From NCBI GenBank assembly GCA_900143635.1, contig FREY01000011.1, positions 79,164 to 143,163 of the forward strand: a stretch of 64,000 bases of DNA, written 5' to 3'. The DNA comes from Rhodobacteraceae bacterium Alg231-04 (GTDB taxonomy: Bacteria; Pseudomonadota; Alphaproteobacteria; Rhodobacterales; Rhodobacteraceae). A program made the position numbers and the translations under genes. A model generated the notes under the pieces. That model worked only from the letters and a program-made list of their open reading frames with translations, was not told the origin of the DNA and did no database searches. Position 1 is the stretch's first letter, and every line of letters begins with the position of its first letter. Shown in pieces: positions 9,454 to 18,655 of this stretch.

Positions 9454-10299
9454 GTGGCACAGGATACGGCACCCCCGCTCGAACGGGCCTTCTGGCTTTA
9501 TGCCGCCCTCCCGCGGGGGGCGGCGCTGGTGGCGGTCTGGTGCCTTGGGCTTGCTGGCCCTTTGCCACAGCTCCTGCTTGGCGGGCTTCTTCTGTGCGAT
9601 CTACTGCTGTTTGTCTGGCAGGCACGCCTGTTCCAGCGCAGCGCCGACGACCATATCCGCACCCACGGCGCTATGGCGGCAGTTTGGGGCGGACAGTTAG
9701 CCCTGTTATTTGCGGCCTCTACTGCAGCCTCACTCTGGTGGGGTGTGTTCCTCAACGCAGGGCAAACAGAGAGGCCAGAGCTGTTCACTGAACAAATGGA
9801 TCGGTTGCACGCCGCCGCCTACCGGCTGGAGTCTCCGGACGGCGGGCGTGAAGTGCATTTCCGCGGCATCATCACCTATGGCCTGACCAAACGTCTGACC
9901 GCCTTTCTGAAAAACACGCCGCAAGCCGCTGTGCTGGTCCTGTCCAGTCCCGGAGGTCACATATACGAGGCGCGCGGCGCGGCGCAGGTCGTCCTTGCCC
10001 ATGGGCTGGCCACCCGCGTCGAGGCCGAATGCGCCTCAGCCTGCACACTAATCTTCGCCGCCGGAAGCACGCGCACAATGGCCAGAGGCGCCCGCCTGGG
10101 GTTTCACGGCTACGGAGTGGAAAGCGGCGCCGGCCTACCCAACGTTGATCTGGCGGCAGAACAGGAAAAGGACCGCAGGTTTCTGCGTGATCGCGGCGCA
10201 GATGAGGTCTTTCTCGATCGGGCCTTCGCAACGCCGCACAGCCGCATCTGGCACCTTGACCGTCAGGCCGCCAATAATGCCGGGCTTCTATCCCCTTAA
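9454..10299 (+). CDS. Membrane-anchored ClpP-like serine protease homologue
   Basis: This 281-residue protein has two or three hydrophobic helices between residues 14 and 100, then a soluble domain resembling ClpP/crotonase-fold proteases. SSPGG at 164-168 corresponds to the oxyanion-loop region. Ser195 in ECASACTLIF is the expected nucleophile and His218 in LGFHGY the expected base. Such COG3904-type proteins are thought to act at the membrane or in the periplasm. The frame starts at GTG 9454 without a strong ribosome-binding site. No ATPase partner is adjacent. Confidence 0.75.
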   Translation: MAQDTAPPLERAFWLYAALPRGAALVAVWCLGLAGPLPQLLLGGLLLCDLLLFVWQARLFQRSADDHIRTHGAMAAVWGGQLALLFAASTAASLWWGVFLNAGQTERPELFTEQMDRLHAAAYRLESPDGGREVHFRGIITYGLTKRLTAFLKNTPQAAVLVLSSPGGHIYEARGAAQVVLAHGLATRVEAECASACTLIFAAGSTRTMARGARLGFHGYGVESGAGLPNVDLAAEQEKDRRFLRDRGADEVFLDRAFATPHSRIWHLDRQAANNAGLLSP

Positions 10300-10306
10300 C
10301 GGAACA

Positions 10307-10334
10307 AAAAAGGGCCTGCCCGATGGGCAGACCC
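10307..10334 (-). terminator. Intrinsic terminator of yebC
   Basis: A 10-bp stem with one mismatch spans 10312-10334, and the minus-strand transcript continues into a run of six or seven U residues. It lies 33 bases after the yebC stop codon. Confidence 0.8.
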
Positions 10335-10366
10335 TGTGTCTTTTGTCGATTGACGGCAAGCGTGGC

Positions 10367-11107
10367 TTACAGCTGCTCCATCACCTCGTCAGAGGCCTCA
10401 AAGTTGGTGGTGACGCGCTGCACGTCATCATCATCTTCCAGCGCATCGACCAGCTTCATCAGCTTTTGCATGCCTTCCAGATCCAGCTCGGTGGTTGTGG
10501 TCGGCTTCCAGATCAGCTTGGTGCTCTCGGATTCACCCAGCTCACCTTCCAGCGCGTTGGAGACTTCGTTCAGATCAGTATCGGCACAGAAGATGGTGTG
10601 ACCCTCTTCGGTGCTTTCAACGTCCTCGGCGCCGGCTTCGATTGCCGCCATCATCACGGTATCTGCGTCGCCAACCGCCGCGCCATAGGTCACTTCGCCC
10701 TTACGGTCGAACATGAAGCCAACCGAGCCGGTCTCGCCCAGATTGCCGCCGTTCTTGGAGAAGGTCGAGCGCACGGTTGATGCGGTACGGTTGCGGTTGT
10801 CGGTCATCGCCTCGACGATCACCGCCACGCCGTTGGGGCCATAGCCCTCATAGCGGATTTCTTCGTAGTCGTCGCCTTCGGCAGCGGTGGATTTCTTGAT
10901 CGCGCGGTCAATCACATCCTTGGGTACGGATTGCGATTTCGCTTCTTTGACTGCCAGACGCAGACGCGGGTTTTTCTCAGGATCCGGATCGCCCATTTTG
11001 GCGGCCACGGTGATTTCCTTGGAAAGTTTGGAGAACAGTTTTGACCGCACAGCGTCCTGACGACCCTTACGATGCTGGATGTTTGCCCATTTTGAGTGGC
11101 CTGCCAT
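10367..11107 (-). CDS. yebC: YebC/PmpR-family protein
   Basis: This 246-residue cytoplasmic protein has the strongly conserved YebC start [19 protein letters not shown] and the internal stretch [23 protein letters not shown]. The family was described as DNA-binding regulators, and some members promote translation through difficult motifs. Its length is standard. It is followed by an intrinsic terminator and divides the ClpP-like gene (convergent) from the SLC13 permease (divergent). Confidence 0.95.
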   Translation of the reverse strand: MAGHSKWANIQHRKGRQDAVRSKLFSKLSKEITVAAKMGDPDPEKNPRLRLAVKEAKSQSVPKDVIDRAIKKSTAAEGDDYEEIRYEGYGPNGVAVIVEAMTDNRNRTASTVRSTFSKNGGNLGETGSVGFMFDRKGEVTYGAAVGDADTVMMAAIEAGAEDVESTEEGHTIFCADTDLNEVSNALEGELGESESTKLIWKPTTTTELDLEGMQKLMKLVDALEDDDDVQRVTTNFEASDEVMEQL

Positions 11108-11211
11108 GGTCCATCCCTATGCTGAAATACCTATCTGGCCGCCATATAGCCGGTTCCGCACCGGGCTTTCAAGCCGCTTGCCCGCATCTGTAGTCCGGGT
11201 AGAGTAAAGCC

Positions 11212-12984
11212 ATGACATTGGATCAGATCATTATCTTTGCCCTTTTCGCCTGTGTGTTTGGCCTGCTGCTCTGGGGCCGTTACCGATATGACCTTGTGGC
11301 CTTTGCCGCGCTGATGGCCGGTGTGGTGCTGGGGGTGGTCCCAACCAAAGACGCCTTTGCCGGTTTTGGCCATCCTGCGACACTGGTTGTTGCACTGGTG
11401 CTGATTGTCTCAGCCGGGTTGGTGCGATCGGGCGCGGTGTTTCTGATCACCCGAACATTGGTCGATGCCTCGCGCGGATTGGGCGCCCATATCACCCTGA
11501 TGGGCGGTATCGGCGCGGTGCTCTCGGCCTTTATGAACAATGTGGCAGCGCTGGCCCTGTTGATGCCGGTCGACATCCAGACCGCCAAAAAGGCAGGCCG
11601 GGCGCCGGGGCTCAGCCTGATGCCACTGTCCTTTGCCACCATTCTTGGCGGCATGGCGACGCTGATCGGCACGCCGCCCAATATCATCATCGCCACCATC
11701 CGCGGCGAGGCGACAGGCACGCCCTTCGCGATGTTTGATTTTGCTCCCGTCGGCGGTATCGCTGCCATCGCCGGGCTGCTGTTTGTGGCGCTGATCGGCT
11801 GGCGGCTGATCCCGTCGCGCGATGGGGCCGGCGCGGCACAGGCTCAGATGGCCGATTACATCGCCGAGCTGACGGTGCCCGAAGATTCTAAGCTGATTGG
11901 CAAACGCGTGGGTGCGCTGGACCCAGAGGCTGACAAGGCCGATGTGGCCATTCTTGGGCTGATCCGGGACGGCAAGCGGCGCTACGGGCGCGCGGCAGGT
12001 GCCCACCTCAGAGCCGGGGATGCGCTGATTTTGGAAGCCAGCCCCGAGGCACTGGACGAATTTCGCAGCGCCCTGGCGTTGGATTTCTCGGACACGGCGC
12101 GGCAGGAGAAACTCACCGCCGCCGGCGAAGGCCTGGAAGTGGCCGAAGTTGTGGTGCCGGAAACGGCGCGGATCGCGGGCCGGTCCGCACAGGCGCTGGG
12201 GCTGGCCTGGCGGCAGAGTGCCGTGTTGATGGGCATTTCCCGCGAAGGCCGCCAAATCACCAGCCATGTACGCCAGCAGATCGTGCAGCCCGGTGACATC
12301 CTGCTGCTGCTCAGCCCCACCGGACGTTCGGGCGAGGTTGCGGATTGGCTCGGCTGCCTGCCTTTGGCGGGGCGCGGTGGCGCGGTCACGGCGAACGATA
12401 AAACATGGCTCGCCATCGGGCTTTTTGCAGCGGCCGTTCTGGCCGCTTCGGTCGGGCTGTTGTATCTGCCGGTGGCACTGGGGCTGGTTGCCATCGGATA
12501 TGTGCTGGCCAAGATCCTGCCGGTGGCCGAGATTTATGACCACGTGGAATGGCCCGTGGTGGTGCTGTTGGGATCAATGATCCCGCTTGGGGCGGCATTG
12601 GATAGTTCAGGCGGGACAGCACTGATCGCTGATGGGCTGATCTCACTCACCGCTGGCATGCCTGCCTGGGCGGTTCTCACCGTGCTGATGGTGGTCACCA
12701 TGACCCTGTCGGATGTGCTGAACAACACCGCCACCACCATTGTGGCCGCACCTGTGGGCATTCAGATGGCGAACACATTGGGTGTGTCGGCAGATCCCTT
12801 CCTGATGGCGGTGGCCGTGGCGGCTTCGGCGGCGTTTCTCACCCCGATTGGCCATAAGAACAACACGCTGATCCTGGGGCCCGGCGGCTATCGGTTCGGA
12901 GACTACTGGCGTATCGGTCTGCCGCTTGAAGTGCTGATCATCGCTGTCTCCATCCCGGCGATCCTTGTGTTCTGGCCCCTGTGA
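11212..12984 (+). CDS. SLC13-family permease with two RCK_C (TrkA-C) domains
   Basis: This 590-residue inner-membrane transporter has an N-terminal membrane half (about residues 1-200), a cytoplasmic insert of two TrkA-C-like domains (about 210-380) and a C-terminal membrane half. The conserved loops ILGGMATLIGTPPNIIIATI and AFLTPIGHKNNTLILGPGGY are the paired SLC13 sodium/anion signatures. Family members carry sulfate, dicarboxylates or related anions; the substrate here is unknown. A paralogue with the same architecture lies at 14386-16164. Confidence 0.9.
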   Translation: MTLDQIIIFALFACVFGLLLWGRYRYDLVAFAALMAGVVLGVVPTKDAFAGFGHPATLVVALVLIVSAGLVRSGAVFLITRTLVDASRGLGAHITLMGGIGAVLSAFMNNVAALALLMPVDIQTAKKAGRAPGLSLMPLSFATILGGMATLIGTPPNIIIATIRGEATGTPFAMFDFAPVGGIAAIAGLLFVALIGWRLIPSRDGAGAAQAQMADYIAELTVPEDSKLIGKRVGALDPEADKADVAILGLIRDGKRRYGRAAGAHLRAGDALILEASPEALDEFRSALALDFSDTARQEKLTAAGEGLEVAEVVVPETARIAGRSAQALGLAWRQSAVLMGISREGRQITSHVRQQIVQPGDILLLLSPTGRSGEVADWLGCLPLAGRGGAVTANDKTWLAIGLFAAAVLAASVGLLYLPVALGLVAIGYVLAKILPVAEIYDHVEWPVVVLLGSMIPLGAALDSSGGTALIADGLISLTAGMPAWAVLTVLMVVTMTLSDVLNNTATTIVAAPVGIQMANTLGVSADPFLMAVAVAASAAFLTPIGHKNNTLILGPGGYRFGDYWRIGLPLEVLIIAVSIPAILVFWPL

Positions 12985-12997
12985 CCTGCGGCACCAA

Positions 12998-13040
12998 ATT
13001 TCTTGAAAAAGAAATCTGCGAAATCCTTTCGCAAGGATTT
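12998..13040 (+). terminator. Double hairpin downstream of the SLC13 permease gene
   Basis: Two short perfect inverted repeats follow the stop codon: ATTTCTT/AAGAAAT at 12998-13015 and AAATCCTT/AAGGATTT around a TCGC loop at 13021-13040. The second is followed by only TTGT, so termination may be partial. Confidence 0.5.
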
Positions 13041-13084
13041 TGTCGCCTTGCCGACGACACACAGCCCTTGCTAGATCTGGGCAT

Positions 13085-13819
13085 ATGAAAAAATTCCTGA
13101 TCCTGCAGCTGCGCCCCGAACGTGATGCCTCTGATGCCGAATTCCTCTCGATCCTGAACCGCTGTGGGATCACTGCCGATCGCGCACACCGGATCCGTCT
13201 GGACGAGGAAGAGCTGCCCGCAGGACTGGATGTCACCGATTATGCCGGTGTCATCGTCGGCGGCGGACCCGGCTGTGTCAGCGATGATCCGGCGACAAAA
13301 TCCCCCACCGAGGCGCGGATAGAGACCGCCATCCTGTCGCTCATGCCGCAAATCACCAAGCATGATCACCCCTATATGGGCTGCTGTTATGGCTTGGGTG
13401 TGCTGGCCGCGCATCTCAATGGCGAGGTGAGCAAGGAAAACTACGGCGAACCCGTCGGCCCGGTCACCTGCTCTGTCACCGCGGACGGCCAGCGTGACCC
13501 ATTGACTGAAGGGCTGCCACTGTCGTGGGAGGCCTATGTCGGCCATAAAGAAGCGGTGCAGACCTTGCCCGCGGGCTGCGTGCATCTGGTCAGCAGTGCC
13601 CCCTGCCCCTTTCAGATGATCCGCTGGGGCAATAACGTCTATGCCACGCAATTCCATCCCGAAGCAGATGCCGCCGATTTTGAGGCGCGGATCCATATCT
13701 ACAAGAACCACGGGTATTTCCCGCCCGAACAGGCCGACGCGCTGATCAGCCAGTGCCATTCGGCAGAAGTCACCGTTCCGGGAGATATCCTGCGCCGCTT
13801 TGCAGCGCGCTATGGCTAA
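13085..13819 (+). CDS. Class I glutamine amidotransferase-like protein
   Basis: This 244-residue protein has the GATase-1 fold of the GMP-synthase-like group (COG0518). The nucleophile elbow YMGCCYGLGV contains the candidate catalytic cysteine, and QFHPEAD supplies the His/Glu pair. No synthetase domain is fused or adjacent, so the acceptor is unknown. The start chosen is ATG 13085 (MKKFLILQLR). It is convergent with the META-domain gene, with seven bases between them. Confidence 0.85.
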   Translation: MKKFLILQLRPERDASDAEFLSILNRCGITADRAHRIRLDEEELPAGLDVTDYAGVIVGGGPGCVSDDPATKSPTEARIETAILSLMPQITKHDHPYMGCCYGLGVLAAHLNGEVSKENYGEPVGPVTCSVTADGQRDPLTEGLPLSWEAYVGHKEAVQTLPAGCVHLVSSAPCPFQMIRWGNNVYATQFHPEADAADFEARIHIYKNHGYFPPEQADALISQCHSAEVTVPGDILRRFAARYG

Positions 13820-13826
13820 AGCCCAG

Positions 13827-14273
13827 CTATTCGGCGGCCCGCAGACCCATGACCTCGGCTCCTTCGGCGTTCAGCAGCACCAGCCGGCTGTCCTCGATCC
13901 GCATTTCCGCGACCACGCTTAGCGCCTCGCCAAGTGCGCGTTCGGTTGTGTCCAGTGGCGGCGGGCAGGCCATCATTGTGCTGGCCATCTGATCGGGGAA
14001 TTGCAACTGGGCGCCGCTGATCTCGGCGGTGCCATTGAACATGTTGCAGCCCGCCGTGGCAGAGAACCGGCCGTCTTCGCCAAATTCAATGCCCGCCGCG
14101 CGGTCCCAGCCTTCAGGCATCGGCGGCAAAGGCTCTCCGTTCAGCTCTTCGAGCACCCAGGCGCTGTTTTCCAGTCCTGTATCCGCGCCGGCCGTGGCTT
14201 TCACCATCGACACCCCGGCAACCGCGATGCCAGCCAAGACGACACCCGCCATAAACTTTCGTTTCTCCAACAT
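13827..14273 (-). CDS. META domain (HslJ-like) exported protein
   Basis: This 148-residue protein has an N-terminal signal or anchor segment (KFMAGVVLAGIAVAGVSM) followed by a single META domain: SAWVLEELNGEPL, then FGEDGRFSATAGCNMFNGTAEI and MACPPPLDTTERALGEAL. Such domains occur in heat-inducible HslJ and in secreted envelope proteins, and the precise role is not known. It is transcribed alone. Confidence 0.82.
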   Translation of the reverse strand: MLEKRKFMAGVVLAGIAVAGVSMVKATAGADTGLENSAWVLEELNGEPLPPMPEGWDRAAGIEFGEDGRFSATAGCNMFNGTAEISGAQLQFPDQMASTMMACPPPLDTTERALGEALSVVAEMRIEDSRLVLLNAEGAEVMGLRAAE

Positions 14274-14385
14274 TTCTCAACCCCTGAAACCTGTCTCAAT
14301 GACCAGTTATATGGGCACGCCAGCCCCCGGTTTTCAGACCCGGTGAAAAGGCTGAGCAATTTCCCGCCACCGAGGCGCAAAAGGC

Positions 14386-16164
14386 TCAAAGCGGCCAGAT
14401 GAAGGGAATGAGGAAAGAGGCCAAGAGCCCAATGCTGAGGTTCAACGGAATGCCCACGCGCATGAAATCGGTGAACTTATAGCCGCCAGGACCATAGACC
14501 ATCATATTGGTCTGATAGCCGATGGGTGTCGCAAAAGAGGCCGAGGCCGCCACCATGACCGCAACAACCAGCGGACGCGGGTCCAGCCCCATGGCCTGCG
14601 CCAGCCCAATGGCGATCGGTGTCACCACCACCGCAACCGCATTATTGGACACCAGTTCCGTCAGAACCGAGGTCAAAAGATACACCGCCCAAAGAACCAA
14701 AAACGGCGGCAACATGCCCAGCCCCGGTGCCACCGCCTCGACGATCAGCCGCACCGCGCCGGAGGCATCCAAAGCCGCACCAATGGCAAGCATCGAGAAA
14801 ATAAGCGCCAGCAAGCGCCCGTCGACAAATGAGAACGCCTCTTCAGCGTCGATGCAGCGGGTGACCAGCACCAGCGCCACCGCGAGGATGGACAGCAGGA
14901 AAATCGGCGCCAGACCGACGGCGGCCAGACCAACGATGCCCAGCAGCGCAGCAATCGCAATCGGCGCATGGCTGCGGCGGTAGGCCTTGGCGGATGGGGC
15001 CGAGACCTCGACCATATCCATATCCGAAGACAGGCGCTGAATGTCTTCCGGCGCACCTTCCAGCAGCAGCGTGTCGCCAACCCGGACGATCAGATCATCC
15101 AGTTGGGTGCCGATATTCTGATTGCGCCGGTGAACGGCCAGCACATAGACACCATAGCGCCGCCGCAGACGCATCGCCCCCAGCGACCGGCCAACCATGC
15201 GGCAACCGGGGGTGATCAGAACCTCAACCGTCGAGGTTTCAACCGCAGACACCTGATCGACCCGCTTCAGCTCCTTATTGCGCTGCAGGCTCAGGAGTTC
15301 AGTCATCTGGGTGCGCAGAACCACCCGGTCCCCGACTTTCAGCTCCACCCCTTTGAGGTTGCGACGCAGCGACAGGTCGCCGCGGATCACATCGATCAGC
15401 CGCACGCCGGGGCGTTTGAACAGCTGCACGCCACTGACCTCGCGTCCAATCAGGTTGCTCTCCGGTGGAATCACCGCTTCGGTGAAGAATTTCATCTTCG
15501 AGCGGTCCGACAGCATCGCCGCCATCGAGGTGCGATCCGGCAGCAGCCGGGGCGCCACGAACCGCAGATAGAGCATCCCCCAGACCACAATCGCCAGACC
15601 CAGCGGTGTCACTTCAAAAATTGTAAAGGGTTCCATCCCTTCGGCGCGGGCAACCCCGTCAACCAGCAGGTTGGTCGAGGTGCCGATCAGCGTCAGCGTA
15701 CCGCCCATGATCGCCGCATAAGACAGCGGGATCAGCATTTTTGACGCAGAGACCTTGAGGGTGCGCGAAATCTGGATGAACACCGGGATCATCACCACCA
15801 CAACCGGCGTATTGGACACCACAGCCGAGGCCGCGACAACAAAAGCCATCAGCATGGCAATGGCCAGTTTCGGGTTCACTTCGGCCTGTTTGCGCGCGGT
15901 TGCGGTAAAGGCCTCCAGCGCGCCGGTGCGCACCAGTGCGCCCATGACGATAAACATCGAGGCGATCGTCCAGGGCGCCGGGTTGGCCAGCACCGGCAGG
16001 GCGCGGTCATATGGCAGAACCCCGGTGATCAGCAGTGCCGAAACACCGGCGATTGCCACCACCTCGGTTGGATAAGATTCCCGCAGAAAGGCGATGAACA
16101 TTCCCAGCACGATCACAATGGCAAGAAAGGCGCTGGTATTGCCGGTAAGTTCGAATAGCTGCAT
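14386..16164 (-). CDS. SLC13-family permease with two RCK_C (TrkA-C) domains, paralogue
   Basis: This 592-residue transporter shares the architecture of the permease at 11212. The first signature loop reads IMGGTLTLIGTSTNLLVDGV, and the second SFATPIGYQTNMMVYGPGGY. Two RCK_C-like cytoplasmic domains lie at about residues 210-385. The substituted residues in the signature loops suggest a different substrate from its neighbour. The start at 16164 (MQLFELTGNTSAFLAIVIVLGMF) places the first helix close to the N-terminus, as is usual. Confidence 0.9.
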   Translation of the reverse strand: MQLFELTGNTSAFLAIVIVLGMFIAFLRESYPTEVVAIAGVSALLITGVLPYDRALPVLANPAPWTIASMFIVMGALVRTGALEAFTATARKQAEVNPKLAIAMLMAFVVAASAVVSNTPVVVVMIPVFIQISRTLKVSASKMLIPLSYAAIMGGTLTLIGTSTNLLVDGVARAEGMEPFTIFEVTPLGLAIVVWGMLYLRFVAPRLLPDRTSMAAMLSDRSKMKFFTEAVIPPESNLIGREVSGVQLFKRPGVRLIDVIRGDLSLRRNLKGVELKVGDRVVLRTQMTELLSLQRNKELKRVDQVSAVETSTVEVLITPGCRMVGRSLGAMRLRRRYGVYVLAVHRRNQNIGTQLDDLIVRVGDTLLLEGAPEDIQRLSSDMDMVEVSAPSAKAYRRSHAPIAIAALLGIVGLAAVGLAPIFLLSILAVALVLVTRCIDAEEAFSFVDGRLLALIFSMLAIGAALDASGAVRLIVEAVAPGLGMLPPFLVLWAVYLLTSVLTELVSNNAVAVVVTPIAIGLAQAMGLDPRPLVVAVMVAASASFATPIGYQTNMMVYGPGGYKFTDFMRVGIPLNLSIGLLASFLIPFIWPL

Positions 16165-16224
16165 CTGTGCGGTTTAGCCCGTAAGTTCCCCAACGGCCCC
16201 GACAAAAGGCGACGCCGCAGCCAA

Positions 16225-17154
16225 TTATCCGGCTGCCGGGCCGCCCGTTTCAGCCGGGGCTTTGGCCACCATAGGCTGCTTGGCGCGCGGCTGCACCAGA
16301 AATACGCCGCCCATGATCAGAAGCAGTGCCAGCCAGACGTAGGCGGAATAGCTTTCGCCCAGCAGGACCATCGCCCAAACCACACCCGTACCAGTGACGA
16401 TATAGCCGACCTGCGCCGCAAAGACCGGCCCTGCCCGACCCACCAGCCAGACATATCCGGTATAGACAGCCACATGGATAATCGCAGATGCGATCATGGC
16501 GATCTCTGCCGCACCAAAGTCCAGCCCGCGGGGATCGATGAACTGGCCGGTGCCCAGCGCCAGCGGTAGAGAGATCAGCATCGCCGCCACCGAGGCACCA
16601 AACAGCGTGTGCCCCGGCCCCATGCCTTGGGTGCCCAGCTTGGCGACGGTATTTCCCTCCAGCGCGTAACAAAACGGGGCGATCAGCGCGACCGGCAACC
16701 AAAGAACCATGGCGGCATCAGGCAGGCTTTGGGGGCCTGACAATATCAGCACGCCGGCCAGACCCACAAACAAGCCCAGCAGACGGCCCCATGCGAACCG
16801 GTCATTTCCCATGGCCAGCGCGACCGGAAAGGCAAAGACCGGCACCAATGAAATCACGATACCCATGACGCCCGCCGGCAGTTGCGCGGCCGCCAGATAG
16901 CTAAAGGAATTGGGCAGCACTGTGCCCAGACCGGCAATCAGCAGGAAAGTCCGCCACAACGGCCAGGACAGGTGCAACGGCTTGCCCTGTGCCAGCCGCA
17001 CACCGCCAAGCGCCAGCGCCCCGATCAGAGTTTGCCAGAAAATGAGCCCCAGCGGCTCATGTCCGGTGCTGACAGAAATCTTGGCAAGCGGGATAGTAAA
17101 CCCCCAACCCGCGCCGAGGATCAGCAGCGCGCCAAGGTCTACCCGGTTGCTCAC
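16225..17154 (-). CDS. EamA/DMT-family permease
   Basis: This 309-residue membrane protein has ten hydrophobic helices in two EamA repeats (for example LGLIFWQTLIGALALGGVRL in the first). It overlaps the upstream phosphoesterase gene by four bases (ATGA type), which suggests translational coupling. The substrate is not predictable. It is not close in sequence to the other DMT protein at 6109. Confidence 0.9.
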   Translation of the reverse strand: MSNRVDLGALLILGAGWGFTIPLAKISVSTGHEPLGLIFWQTLIGALALGGVRLAQGKPLHLSWPLWRTFLLIAGLGTVLPNSFSYLAAAQLPAGVMGIVISLVPVFAFPVALAMGNDRFAWGRLLGLFVGLAGVLILSGPQSLPDAAMVLWLPVALIAPFCYALEGNTVAKLGTQGMGPGHTLFGASVAAMLISLPLALGTGQFIDPRGLDFGAAEIAMIASAIIHVAVYTGYVWLVGRAGPVFAAQVGYIVTGTGVVWAMVLLGESYSAYVWLALLLIMGGVFLVQPRAKQPMVAKAPAETGGPAAG

Positions 17155-17966
17155 GCAGGGCCGGCTTGCTGCAAACGGCCGCCCTGACGCACCATTTCAA
17201 TCCGGGTGGCAGCGCCAGTGCGATCATCAGTTTCGATATAGACGCCCGACAGGGTTGCCTCGCCAGCGGCCGGGGTGAACCGGGTCTTTGACATGCCGGT
17301 CAGGAAGCGGCGCATTGGTTCGGCCTTTTCCATGCCAATGACGGAATCATAATCGCCACACATGCCCGCATCGGACAAAAACGCCGTGCCCTTGTCCAGA
17401 ATCTGCGCGTCGCCCGTGGGAACATGGGTATGCGTGCCCACCACCAGAGAGGCGCGGCCATTGCAGAAATGGCCCATCGCCATTTTCTCAGAGGTTGCCT
17501 CGCAGTGCATATCGACGATCACCGCCTGCGCCAGCCCGCCGCGCGGATGGGTTTTCAACACGCCCTCAACGGCGCCAAAGGGATCGTCAAAAGGACGTTT
17601 CATAAAGACCTGCCCCAGCGCCTGCACCACCAGCACCTTGCGCCCACCGGGCGCGTTGAACAGACGGTGGCCACGGCCCGGCGCGCCTTTGGCAAAGTTC
17701 AGCGGCCGCACGATGCGGCTGTCCTTGTCGATGGCCTGCAGCATGTCTTTCTGGTCAAACGCATGGTCGCCCAGCGTGACGCAATCGGCACCGGCGTCAA
17801 ACAGGATCTTGGCGTGATCGCCGCTCAGCCCCATGCCGCCGGTGGCGTTTTCACCGTTCACCACAACAAAATCGAGCCGCCACTCTTCGCGCAGACGCGG
17901 CAGGTTTTCACTGATGGCCTTGCGTCCCGCGCGGCCCATGACATCGCCAAGGAATAGAATTTTCAT
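17151..17966 (-). CDS. YmdB-type metallophosphoesterase (TIGR00282 family)
   Basis: This 271-residue protein matches the YmdB/TIGR00282 phosphoesterase family, whose members hydrolyse cyclic nucleotides in vitro. Metal-ligand motifs are visible: FLGDVMGRAG near the N-terminus, VVNGENATGGMGL near residue 36, TLGDHAFDQ near 66, and VDMHCEATSEK and VGTHTHVPTGD further on. It heads a two-gene unit with the DMT permease. Confidence 0.9.
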   Translation of the reverse strand: MKILFLGDVMGRAGRKAISENLPRLREEWRLDFVVVNGENATGGMGLSGDHAKILFDAGADCVTLGDHAFDQKDMLQAIDKDSRIVRPLNFAKGAPGRGHRLFNAPGGRKVLVVQALGQVFMKRPFDDPFGAVEGVLKTHPRGGLAQAVIVDMHCEATSEKMAMGHFCNGRASLVVGTHTHVPTGDAQILDKGTAFLSDAGMCGDYDSVIGMEKAEPMRRFLTGMSKTRFTPAAGEATLSGVYIETDDRTGAATRIEMVRQGGRLQQAGPA

Positions 17967-18026
17967 GCCTGCGTGGTAGGCCCTGCGCAGAGTTTTCGCA
18001 AGGCCCGTGCGCGGCGATGTCGCGCG

Positions 18027-18479
18027 CTATTTGACGGTCAAAACCGGGCATTTGGCCAATAGTTCCACTCGATGCGACACGCCGCCGCGCAGAGTTGCCT
18101 CGATATTGCCCAGCCCGCGCGATCCAATAACGATCATATCAGCGCCGGATTTGGCGGCGATATCCACAATGGTGCGCGCTGTCGGCCCGGCCTCGACCGA
18201 GGATTTCACATCCTTCACACCGCGGTCGCGGGCAATATCCGCCGCATGAGCCAGCAAGTCCGCCGACAACCGCTTCATGGTGTCCAGATCGCTGCCCTGC
18301 ATATGCTCCAGCTGGGCAAAATCGCGCAGTTCCTTGGAGACCTTTTCGCTCTGCTGCGGCTTCAGCACTGTCAGGATATGCACCGTGGCATTGCAGCCCG
18401 CGCCGATCTCAGAAGCATATTCCACTGCCTTCAGCGAATGGCTGGACCCGTCTACAGCAACCAGAACTCTATTGATCAT
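18027..18479 (-). CDS. Universal stress protein (UspA family)
   Basis: This 150-residue protein starts at MINRVLVAVDGSSHSLKAVEYA, with AAAAGGGG about eight bases upstream of the ATG at 18479. The ATP-binding pattern of the UspA fold is present at the C-terminus: GADMIVIGSRGLGNIEATLRGGVS corresponds to G-2x-G-9x-G-S/T. Such proteins respond to starvation and other stresses. It is a single-gene unit. Confidence 0.92.
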   Translation of the reverse strand: MINRVLVAVDGSSHSLKAVEYASEIGAGCNATVHILTVLKPQQSEKVSKELRDFAQLEHMQGSDLDTMKRLSADLLAHAADIARDRGVKDVKSSVEAGPTARTIVDIAAKSGADMIVIGSRGLGNIEATLRGGVSHRVELLAKCPVLTVK

Positions 18480-18655
18480 CACATCACCCCTTTTGAAACT
18501 CATCAAATATCCCGCAGGCAGCAAAGCCAGCCCAAGGACTCGGCACCCTGCTTATAAGCGGGGCACATCGCCAGATGCAGCCTTTCGCGAAAACCGGATA
18601 ATATCAACTGTTTGTATTCGCCGGTCAGGACGATCTTGGCGACAGATACGCCAGA

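Noticed and set aside
11410..12543. A 377-codon minus-strand open frame inside the SLC13 gene
   Set aside because: The peptide is Gln/His/Arg-rich and unlike any protein family, while the plus strand encodes an intact transporter.
18526..18655. 6S RNA beside the 5-formyl-THF cyclo-ligase gene
   Set aside because: The gene often neighbours 6S RNA, but I could not find the closing stems and central bubble in this 130-base gap.
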